This document shows positions 48,113-54,566 of a stretch of 54,566 nt of DNA, piece after piece. This DNA comes from Patescibacteria group bacterium (GTDB taxonomy: Bacteria; Patescibacteriota; Minisyncoccia; UBA6257; 02-FULL-45-10c). Position 1 is the stretch's first letter; every line of letters starts with the position of its first letter. The notes beneath the pieces were generated by a model. The model did no database searches, had not been told where the DNA came from, and saw nothing but the letters and a program-made list of their open reading frames with translations. The translations under genes were made by a program, and so were the position numbers. The stretch lies in NCBI GenBank assembly GCA_018969615.1, contig JAGWYA010000001.1:1-54566 (forward strand), written 5' to 3'.

Positions 48113-48835
48113 ATGATCTTTCTTATCGCATGTGCGACTGCGGCGGCGACGCTCCTGGGAGGCATGTTCGCCCTTCGTTTTCGCGACAAACTGCATCTTA
48201 TCCTCGGGTTCAGCGCCGGAGCGCTTATCGGAGTCGCTTTTTTTGATCTTCTGCCGGAAGCGATCAATTTGGGATCGACCCAGTACGGCATCCCGACGGT
48301 CACCGCGACCGTCGCGCTCGGATTTCTGGTCTTTATGACGCTCGACCGTTCGGTGCACTTATATGCAAAGGATGATGAGTTCGATGCGCATAGCCATTCC
48401 CATCGGGGGAAATTGGGGGCGGGGAGCCTTTCCATTCACAGTTTTATGGACGGTCTTGCGATCGGTCTTGCATTCCATGTATCGGCTGCGATCGGCTGGA
48501 TCGTGGCGACCGCCGTGCTCGTTCATGATTTCTCCGACGGCATCAATACCGTAAATTTGATATTAAAAGACCACGGAACGCCGCGCCAGGCGTTCCAGTG
48601 GCTTCTTACTGACGCGATCGCACCCGTTCTCGGCGTTCTTTCCACGCTCTTTTTCACGCTCCCCGAGGCGTCCCTCGGCCTGGTATTGGCCCTTTTCTGC
48701 GGATTCTTCCTGTATATCGGGGCGAGCGACCTTCTTCCTGAAAGCTATCATCAGCACCAAACTCATTGGGCAACGGTCATGACCGCGCTTGGCATGGCGG
48801 TCTTATATCTTGCGGTCCATTTTGCAAGCCTCTAA
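48113..48835 (+). CDS. ZIP-family divalent metal importer
   Basis: The 240-aa protein has about seven or eight membrane helices. ZIP metal-site motifs are visible: SLSIHSFMDGLAIGLAF (helix 4, H-S/N-x-x-D/E-G) and LVHDFSDGINTVNLI (helix 5, H-x-x-x-D-G). A His-rich cytoplasmic loop (DAHSHSHRG) precedes helix 4. It imports Zn2+, Fe2+ or Mn2+. Its place between a flavin reductase and ApbE suggests Fe2+ uptake after extracytoplasmic Fe3+ reduction (inference). Confidence 0.88.
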   Translation: MIFLIACATAAATLLGGMFALRFRDKLHLILGFSAGALIGVAFFDLLPEAINLGSTQYGIPTVTATVALGFLVFMTLDRSVHLYAKDDEFDAHSHSHRGKLGAGSLSIHSFMDGLAIGLAFHVSAAIGWIVATAVLVHDFSDGINTVNLILKDHGTPRQAFQWLLTDAIAPVLGVLSTLFFTLPEASLGLVLALFCGFFLYIGASDLLPESYHQHQTHWATVMTALGMAVLYLAVHFASL

Positions 48836-48851
48836 ACGAGCCAAAAAGTGT

Positions 48852-49601
48852 TTACCGGGCAGTAAACCGCCGGAATCCTGATGTTTCGGTGCCCGTGCCC
48901 TGCTTATCGATCATATATCCCTCGAACCCTTTTAATCGTTCGATAAAATAGATCCCGCGTTCACCCATGGCAAAAGCCGCGGTCGCGAAACGATCGGCCT
49001 CATAAATGTTCTTTCCGATGACGGTCAGGCTTACGATCGCATTGGCGGGGGCATGCTGATGGACCGGATCATAGATATGCTCGCCGCGAACGTAGGTCCC
49101 GGACGTGGCGATGCCCTCATTTCCGCCCAGCAAGACCGTTTTGATGATCTGCGATCCGTCGAACGGATTCCTGATGCCGATCGACCAGGGGAGGATCTCT
49201 TTGTTCTTTCCGAATACCTGAATATCGCCGCCGACATCGACATAAAAGTTCGCATAGCCTTCCTTCCGCAGGATCTGCGCGGCGTTCCAGATCGCCCATC
49301 CTTTCACAAGACCTGAGGGGTCATATCCTTTTTGCGCAGTACGGATATCGAAGTAGCCCCCCGTTTCTCCCCGCGTTTGCTCCGAGAGAAGGAAGACGCG
49401 CCGCATATCATCGCTATAGTCGACTTCGGCGATCTCACCCCGATTGATCCTGGATATCTCGCTGGTCGTCTTATACGTGCTGAATTTCTCATCCACGTAA
49501 TGGAAATAGGAGATCACCTTTTTGATCGATTCGGCGCGTGCATCCGCATCGACGATCTCTATGATGATCGGCATTCCCATCATGACGAGTGATTCTTTCA
49601 T
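48852..49601 (-). CDS. apbE: FAD:protein FMN transferase ApbE
   Basis: From the ATG at 49601 the protein is 249 aa, somewhat short for ApbE (about 330). Motifs: MGMPIIIEI (start strand), YDPSGLVKGWAIWNAAQIL (D-x-x-G-x-x-KG), ANFYVDVGGDIQVFG, the TSG-Y in GIATSGTYVRGEHIYDP (with the H-x-x-DP FAD/Mg site) and ADRFATAAFAMG. It transfers FMN from FAD to a Ser/Thr of a partner protein. No signal peptide or lipobox is seen, so it may act in the cytoplasm. The acceptor is probably the FMN-binding protein at 45906. It is convergent with the ZIP gene. Confidence 0.9.
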   Translation of the reverse strand: MKESLVMMGMPIIIEIVDADARAESIKKVISYFHYVDEKFSTYKTTSEISRINRGEIAEVDYSDDMRRVFLLSEQTRGETGGYFDIRTAQKGYDPSGLVKGWAIWNAAQILRKEGYANFYVDVGGDIQVFGKNKEILPWSIGIRNPFDGSQIIKTVLLGGNEGIATSGTYVRGEHIYDPVHQHAPANAIVSLTVIGKNIYEADRFATAAFAMGERGIYFIERLKGFEGYMIDKQGTGTETSGFRRFTAR

Positions 49602-49653
49602 AAGGAGTGGTAAGTTTCGCTGCGGATATATCGTCCTGACAGCGAGGCTGATC

Positions 49654-50112
49654 CTACTGACCCGTTCCCGGAAGCGAGAGCGGCCGGATCTGAACGTCCT
49701 GCGCCTGGATACTGCCGTCGGTGTTTGTGGTACCGGTGATGACCACATGTGTTCCGACGCCGAGGTCCTGCAGCGTCCCGGCCGTCGTTTTCATGATCGG
49801 CGTCGCGGAATTCAGAAAAACGATCTTTGATCCCGTTGCCGCAGCCGGTGTCGTCGTGCTTCCATTCGAAAGCTGCACCGTGATGCTTTGCGACCCCGTC
49901 ACAATAACATCTCCTGCCACCAGAGTCGTAGGAGTTCCTGCGGCCTCGCCCGCAAAACGCGACCCGCGTGCTCCGGCGGTAAAATTCCCAAATCTGCCAG
50001 TGGGGGAGTTCGCCGCCGCGGCACTGGAGCGCCCATAGAGCATGCCTCCATAAAATGCACCTCCCGCGATCACGATCGCCCCGATGATCCCGATAACCCA
50101 TTTATTGTTCAT
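49654..50112 (-). CDS. Anchored DUF5666-like protein
   Basis: The 152-aa protein has an N-terminal anchor (about 5-27, Gly-rich) and a Gly/Arg/Ala-rich linker. A small beta domain follows (DVIVTGSQSITVQLSNGSTT, GTLQDLGVGTHVVITGTTNT, SIQAQDVQIRPL), the strand pattern of DUF5666/OB-like extracytoplasmic domains. It is the last gene of the MacAB-type operon, 26 nt after the permease. The role is unknown; perhaps it binds the exported substrate or the adaptor. Confidence 0.7.
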   Translation of the reverse strand: MNNKWVIGIIGAIVIAGGAFYGGMLYGRSSAAAANSPTGRFGNFTAGARGSRFAGEAAGTPTTLVAGDVIVTGSQSITVQLSNGSTTTPAAATGSKIVFLNSATPIMKTTAGTLQDLGVGTHVVITGTTNTDGSIQAQDVQIRPLSLPGTGQ

Positions 50113-50138
50113 AATATTAGTATTTTTATCTTTTTATA

Positions 50139-51362
50139 TTATTCGTACCTCAATGCCTCGATCGGATTGAGACCTGCCGCACGGCGCGCCGGATAGTATC
50201 CGAATACGATCCCGATCGCCGCCGATACGCCGAATGCAAGAAGGATCGAGGGGAGCGAGACCTGAGTTTGCAGAACGCCGAAATATTGTATGAGGAAGGA
50301 TATGCTCCATCCTAGCGCAATGCCTAGGGCGCCGCCGGTAAAGGTAAGCATGACCGCTTCCATCAGGAATTGCGTATTGATGTCCTTGCGTTTTGCGCCG
50401 ACGGCTTTCCGCAATCCGATCTCGCGGGTCCGCTCGGTGACCGTGGTCAGCATCATGTTCATAATGCCGATCCCGCCGACGATCAGAGAGATGCCGGCAA
50501 CCGCACCGAGGAGGATCGTGAGCGTCCCGGTCACATTGGAGGCGGTCGCCACGATATCCGACTGGTTCATGATGCTGAAATCAGCCAGGGTAGGATCGGC
50601 GATGGCGTGGCGCTGCAAAAGCAGGGTCGTGATCTGCTGCTGAACAGCGGTCATCACGCTCGTGTCCTGGGCTTGCACGCTGATCGTGCTGAGATATTGG
50701 TTGCCTGCCAGATAGCGCTGTGCGGTCGTAAGCGGGATGTAGATACGGTCATCCTGGCTTCCAAAGCCGGTTCCGCCTTTGGCGACCGTAACGCCGATAA
50801 CGGTAAAATCGATATTATTGATGCGGATCGTTTGTCCGATCGGATCGGCTCCGGCGCCGAAAAGATCGTCGCGGGTCGTCGGGCCCAGAACGGCAACCTT
50901 TGAAAGACCAGTGAGATTCTGTGTCGTAATGAAATTGCCGGTATCGATCTCTACGTTCCGGACGGTCGGGTAGTTTGGATCAACGCCGATAACGCTTGTA
51001 TTCGTGTTGGTACCCCGCGCATTGACCTGATAGCGTCCGTCTACTTCGGGAGCAACGGCGGCGACGCCGGGAACGCTTTGCGCGATCGCATCGGCATCCG
51101 CCTGCGTAAGCGATCGCGCACTGCCGCGTCCGGAGCTTACCTGAAATCCGGGTCCGCGCTGGGCGCCCGGCTGGATCAGGATCAGGTTCGAGCCGATCGA
51201 TTGAATGCTTTGCTGGATGGAGTTTTGCGCGCCCTGTCCGATCGAGATCATGGCGATCACCGAGCTGATACCGATAACAATGCCGAGCATCGTCAGGCCG
51301 GTGCGCACCTTATTCGCTGAAAGCGCCGCATAGGTCTCTTGGAGCATGTCGAGTGTGGTCAT
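50139..51362 (-). CDS. MacB/YknZ-type ABC permease
   Basis: The 407-aa protein has the MacB permease layout: a first helix (about 17-40, LTMLGIVIGISSVIAMISIG), a large extracytoplasmic domain (about 45-270), and three C-terminal helices with RTREIGLRKAVGAKRKDI as the mechanotransmission/coupling segment and a closing PARRAAGLNPIEALRYE. Together with the ATPase and adaptor it forms a mechanotransmission exporter for peptides, drugs or lipids. ATPase and permease are separate polypeptides, as in Gram-positive YknYZ. Confidence 0.93.
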   Translation of the reverse strand: MTTLDMLQETYAALSANKVRTGLTMLGIVIGISSVIAMISIGQGAQNSIQQSIQSIGSNLILIQPGAQRGPGFQVSSGRGSARSLTQADADAIAQSVPGVAAVAPEVDGRYQVNARGTNTNTSVIGVDPNYPTVRNVEIDTGNFITTQNLTGLSKVAVLGPTTRDDLFGAGADPIGQTIRINNIDFTVIGVTVAKGGTGFGSQDDRIYIPLTTAQRYLAGNQYLSTISVQAQDTSVMTAVQQQITTLLLQRHAIADPTLADFSIMNQSDIVATASNVTGTLTILLGAVAGISLIVGGIGIMNMMLTTVTERTREIGLRKAVGAKRKDINTQFLMEAVMLTFTGGALGIALGWSISFLIQYFGVLQTQVSLPSILLAFGVSAAIGIVFGYYPARRAAGLNPIEALRYE

Positions 51363-51368
51363 GGATCT

Positions 51369-52079
51369 TTAGGAAATACTTGTTCGTTGTTTATGGTTCT
51401 TCGAATCTTCAAGGACTAAGCCGTCCCGGATATAAATGATCCGCTGGGCATATTCCGCAACATCCCGTTCGTGAGTGATCAGGACGATCGTCCGGCCGTA
51501 CTCCTTATTGAGCCGCTGGAATGTTCCCAGGACGATCTCACCGGTCTTCGTATCAAGGTTGCCGGTCGGCTCATCGGCGAGGATCAGCGAAGGATCGTTC
51601 ACGAGCGCTCGCGCGATCGCCACGCGCTGGATCTGGCCTCCGGACAGCTGATTTGAAAGGTTCGCATAATGCCCTTCATCCAGCCCCGCAGCATGCAGGG
51701 ATCCTTTTGCTCTTCGCTCGCGTTCTTCCGCCGGGATCTGATCGTCATAAATGAGCGGCAGCATGACGTTCCGGAGAACGGTTGTTCGCGGGAGAAGATT
51801 AAATGATTGAAAAACGAATCCGATCTTGTTCTTGCGGATGTCCGCAAGTTCATCATCGCTCAGGGTCGATACGTCCTTCCCGTCGAGAAGATATTTCCCG
51901 CCGGTCGGGGTATCAAGCGCCCCGAGGATATGCATCAGCGTTGATTTACCCGAACCGGACGGGCCCATGATCGCAACGAACTCTCCATCCTGAATGGTGA
52001 AGCTGACGCCTTTGAGCGCCCGGAACGCCATGGTCGTGCCGGCCTGGTATGTTTTTTCTACGTTTTGGACGTCGATCAT
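51369..52079 (-). CDS. MacB/YknY/LolD-type ABC ATPase
   Basis: The 236-aa protein has Walker A GPSGSGKST (about 38-46), Q-loop FVFQSFNLLP, signature QLSGGQIQR, Walker B LILADEPTGNLD and H-loop LITHERDVAEYA. The NLLPR-x-TVLRNV segment is typical of this exporter group. It powers the permease encoded 6 nt downstream. Confidence 0.93.
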   Translation of the reverse strand: MIDVQNVEKTYQAGTTMAFRALKGVSFTIQDGEFVAIMGPSGSGKSTLMHILGALDTPTGGKYLLDGKDVSTLSDDELADIRKNKIGFVFQSFNLLPRTTVLRNVMLPLIYDDQIPAEERERRAKGSLHAAGLDEGHYANLSNQLSGGQIQRVAIARALVNDPSLILADEPTGNLDTKTGEIVLGTFQRLNKEYGRTIVLITHERDVAEYAQRIIYIRDGLVLEDSKNHKQRTSIS

Positions 52080-52085
52080 ATGGTG

Positions 52086-53771
52086 TTACCCTCCAGGGCC
52101 CCGGCCGGCAAATCGGCCGCCAATGCTTGAAAGAAGACTTGGCGCCGCCGTCGCCGATGCTGCTGCGGCTCCGGTGACCGTACGCGTCACCACGTTTTGC
52201 CCTTCGCTCAAACCCGAGACGACCTCGGTTGACGCATCGTTCGAGAGGCCGGTTTGGATCGGCGTTTGGACCGGCGCAGGGGACGCGCCCGGCTGGGCGG
52301 TCGCAGCGTCCAGAACATCAACATAGGTCTGAGTGCCGCTGGTCTTGATCGCGCTATTCGGAACCAAGAGGACATTTTGCTTGACCGCAGTAACGATCGA
52401 TGCGTTAACGCTCATGCTCGCTTTTACGCGCGTATCCTGAGTATCAAATGCGATCTCGATATTATACGTCACGACGCCCTGACTCACGGTGCCCAGGGCA
52501 TCAATCTGCGTTACTTTTCCGGCGATAGTGAGATCGGGGATCGCGTCGAACGTAAGCGTCACTTGCTGGCCGAGAGCGACTTTCGCCGCATCCACTTCGT
52601 TCAGGGAAATGTCGGCGAGTTTTTGGTTCGTAATGATCGTTGCCGCCGCGGAGCCTGATGAGGCCGTATCGCCGGGGATCACATCGACTTTTGCAACGAT
52701 CCCGCTCAGCGGCGCGGTGACTGTGTAATACGCAAGGTTGCTTTGCGCATCGGCAAGCGCGTTCTTACTTTGCTGCAGGGAAAGTTCCTGCGCCTGGATC
52801 GAAATGCCCGCATTTGTGATCGCATCCTTATCGCTTTGGATGCTGTTCGTAATGCCGAGCAGCGAGCTCACATGCGAATTGGTAAGTCCGGTATATGAGT
52901 TCAAGTTGCTCAAATAGGTATCCGCGAGCGCCTGCGGCTGAAGGTTTACATTCGTAAGGTTATCCTCGTACAGCTGGATCAAATTCGTAGAGCTTTTCAC
53001 CGCATCAGCGATCGTTTTCGTCGTTGCGTAGGTTTCAGTGATCAGCGCGTCGATCGTCGTGCTCGCGGAGAACCGGCTTGCGGCTTTGTAATCATTGAAC
53101 GCTTTGGTATATTCGGAGCGCGCTTCCTGGTATTTTGCCGCCGTGTCGGTACGGTACACATCGGCGGTCGTCGGGTCATATCGTTCGGATACGCTGGTAA
53201 AATAGTCGATGTTCAGCTGGTTCCCGCCGCCGAGGGTCCGGTCGCTGCCGTAGAGGATGTTTTGAAGGCCCGTCATGATCGTCGGCAGGTCAAGGAACGT
53301 GTTCGCAACATCGTTGAATCCGGTGTCGTAATCCTGGGCGAGGGTATTCTGGGCGGTCGCGGTGACGAGCGGAACCGAAGGATTCCCCGGACCGAGAAGC
53401 TTCTCAAGATTCAGTTCGGCATTGGAAAGGTTCAGCTGCGCGTCCCGAACGGTTTTGAGCGCGCTGGTGTTGTCGATCGTCATGATCACATCTCCGGTAT
53501 GGATCGTTTGACCCGGCTGGACGTTCACGGAAAGGATCGTTCCGGAAACCTGCGGTTTCACATCAAGCTGGTTCGCAACCGCAACCTGTCCGCTTCCGCT
53601 CACCGAAGTGATCAGCGTTCCTTTTTGGACCGGCGCTGTTATATATTGTGTTTGCGTAGGCGTAGCGGTCGCTGCGCTATACAGCCGATAGCCGCCCCAA
53701 AGCAGCACGAGTCCGAGAACGGTGCTTAAAAAAATATGCGCACGAAGGAACGAACGAAGGCGGGCGAGCAT
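52086..53771 (-). CDS. MacA/YknX-like membrane fusion protein
   Basis: The 561-aa protein has an N-terminal membrane helix (about 10-30), lipoyl half 1 (SGSGQVAVANQLDVKPQVSG), an extended helical hairpin (about 100-335), lipoyl half 2 (YYTVTAPLSGIVAKVDVIPGD) and barrel domains (LNEVDAAKVALGQQVTLTFD). The C-terminus is Ala/Ser/Gly-rich. Its helical hairpin is longer than in usual MacA (about 370 aa total). It connects the ABC permease with the wall or outside. Confidence 0.9.
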   Translation of the reverse strand: MLARLRSFLRAHIFLSTVLGLVLLWGGYRLYSAATATPTQTQYITAPVQKGTLITSVSGSGQVAVANQLDVKPQVSGTILSVNVQPGQTIHTGDVIMTIDNTSALKTVRDAQLNLSNAELNLEKLLGPGNPSVPLVTATAQNTLAQDYDTGFNDVANTFLDLPTIMTGLQNILYGSDRTLGGGNQLNIDYFTSVSERYDPTTADVYRTDTAAKYQEARSEYTKAFNDYKAASRFSASTTIDALITETYATTKTIADAVKSSTNLIQLYEDNLTNVNLQPQALADTYLSNLNSYTGLTNSHVSSLLGITNSIQSDKDAITNAGISIQAQELSLQQSKNALADAQSNLAYYTVTAPLSGIVAKVDVIPGDTASSGSAAATIITNQKLADISLNEVDAAKVALGQQVTLTFDAIPDLTIAGKVTQIDALGTVSQGVVTYNIEIAFDTQDTRVKASMSVNASIVTAVKQNVLLVPNSAIKTSGTQTYVDVLDAATAQPGASPAPVQTPIQTGLSNDASTEVVSGLSEGQNVVTRTVTGAAAASATAAPSLLSSIGGRFAGRGPGG

Positions 53772-53793
53772 AGGTGAGAGTATTACTTTTTAA

Positions 53794-54312
53794 TTAGTGA
53801 GTAAGAACGGTTGTCGTGGAAGATGCGGAAACAGATGCAGGCGGGGAGGGGATCACGCGGATCAATCGCGCCATGATCTGTCCCTGGCTGTTCGGGTCGC
53901 CGACCACGACGACGAAGTCGTTGAGCCGAAGATCGCCGGTGGTAAGATCGTTCCGATACTTCCGGACAGCGGTATCGTCATCCGTGAGGAGCGCTTTTTC
54001 CACGCCGTCTTGGCCTGCGATCACGATCGAAGGAAGATCGATCTTGATCACGGTTCCGATCGCGCCGTATGAATTGGTGAAGCTCTGAGCGCTCACCCCG
54101 GGAATGGCTTCGGTCGTTTCTTCCCCGAAGGCTTTGAAATAATTCTCGCCCCATTCGGATGAGAATTCCGCTTTCCGGTATCCGACGAACATGCCTGCCT
54201 GGAAAATAAGGAGAGCAACGATAAGACCGCCGAGACCGTACACGGTTATTCTCAAAGCGCGCGACCGAAGCGGTCCCTGCGATGGCGTCGATGAAGAAGG
54301 TTTGTTTTCCAT
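53794..54312 (-). CDS. Anchored DUF5666-like protein at the head of the ABC operon
   Basis: The 172-aa protein has a polar start, one membrane helix (about 24-46), a short helical linker (EFSSEWGENYFKAFGEE) and a beta domain (GAIGTVIKIDLPSIVIAG, then DLRLNDFVVVVGDPNSQG, IMARLIRVIP) resembling DUF5666/OB-like domains. It starts the five-gene MacAB-type operon; the adaptor begins 22 nt later. A second DUF5666-like protein ends the operon. Confidence 0.7.
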   Translation of the reverse strand: MENKPSSSTPSQGPLRSRALRITVYGLGGLIVALLIFQAGMFVGYRKAEFSSEWGENYFKAFGEETTEAIPGVSAQSFTNSYGAIGTVIKIDLPSIVIAGQDGVEKALLTDDDTAVRKYRNDLTTGDLRLNDFVVVVGDPNSQGQIMARLIRVIPSPPASVSASSTTTVLTH

Positions 54313-54327
54313 AGGGAGGAAGCGGTG

Positions 54328-54566
54328 TTAGTACCTATACTCTAGCATAACGATCCGCATGTTCTTAAGCGCGAGGATCATCGAGGCCAAAAAGGTTCCG
54401 ACCGCGGAGAGCATGAAGACAACGCCCAACACCGGGATCGATTCGATGACCGTCATCACGAATTCCCTCCAGTACGTCGCCATTAACGATCCGTCCGAGA
54501 ACAAAAGGGACGCATACTGGAAAACGCCTGTTCGCGCGAATTCCTGAGCGGTATAGTGGAACGCCG
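54328..54566 (-). CDS. C-terminal part of a membrane protein gene running off the window
   Basis: The frame is open from the right edge to TAA at 54328 (79 codons). It reads EFARTGVFQYASLLFSD, then WREFVMTVIESIPVLG, a hydrophobic segment (GVVFMLSAVGTFLASMIL) and a short basic tail (LKNMRIVMLEYRY). It ends 15 nt before the DUF5666-like gene, so it may be the first gene of the same operon. The family is not recognised; the ORF track shows only its antisense shadow. Confidence 0.65.
   Translation of the reverse strand, partial: AFHYTAQEFARTGVFQYASLLFSDGSLMATYWREFVMTVIESIPVLGVVFMLSAVGTFLASMILALKNMRIVMLEYRY

Overview
The window looks like a chromosome piece from a Patescibacteria (Candidate Phyla Radiation) bacterium, most likely a Parcubacteria-type lineage of moderate G+C. 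This is inference. It rests on a release factor 2 without its N-terminal domain, a family-4 uracil-DNA glycosylase without cluster cysteines, type IV pilin-like proteins, many tiny membrane proteins, tRNAs without encoded CCA, and many genes whose -10 box lies only 6-8 nt upstream of the ATG (leaderless mRNAs). TGA is used as a stop and RF2 is present, so the code is standard.

Layout. 1-4.2 kb: surface genes (a prepilin fused to a phage tail collar-like region, an undecaprenyl-phosphate sugar transferase, a GT4 glycosyltransferase) among hairpin-forming repeats. 4.2-11 kb: housekeeping genes (lepA, a FtsB/DivIC-like protein, a VIT-family metal transporter, tRNA-Gly, tRNA-Thr, prfB, ftsE-ftsX), plus a tRNA-Gly remnant split by a palindrome. 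11-16.7 kb: an anchored trypsin-like protease, an AI-2E exporter-family protein, small envelope proteins and a two-gene ABC importer. 16.7-18 kb: an accessory spot where a tRNA-Gln is split in its D-loop by a cassette with inverted ends that carries a GIY-YIG nuclease ORF and a complete second tRNA-Gln, followed by an A+T-rich HEPN-like gene. 18-30 kb: an RNB exoribonuclease, an isochorismatase-like hydrolase, secreted proteins, a MarR/HlyD/HlyD/MFS drug-efflux operon, NDH-2 and a UDG operon.

30.2-39 kb is one 2,927-codon gene for a cyclic beta-1,2-glucan synthase-like enzyme. 39-45.9 kb holds envelope and secreted proteins (MliC-like lysozyme inhibitor, amidase with a peptidoglycan-binding tail, DUF2127, DedA) with an SDR and a rhodanese. 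45.9-49.6 kb looks like an extracytosolic flavin electron-transfer module: an FMN-binding acceptor, an RnfD-like membrane domain fused to an NAD(P)H flavin reductase, a ZIP metal transporter and the flavin transferase ApbE. 49.6-54.3 kb is a minus-strand MacAB/YknXYZ-type ABC operon with a DUF5666-like protein at each end. A membrane protein gene runs off the right edge.

The strongest novelty candidates are the nested tRNA-Gln/GIY-YIG cassette, the leaderless promoter grammar (TGGTATACT-N6-ATG), the pilin/tail-collar fusion and the flavin reductase-ZIP-ApbE module. All homology calls were made by eye; no searches were run.
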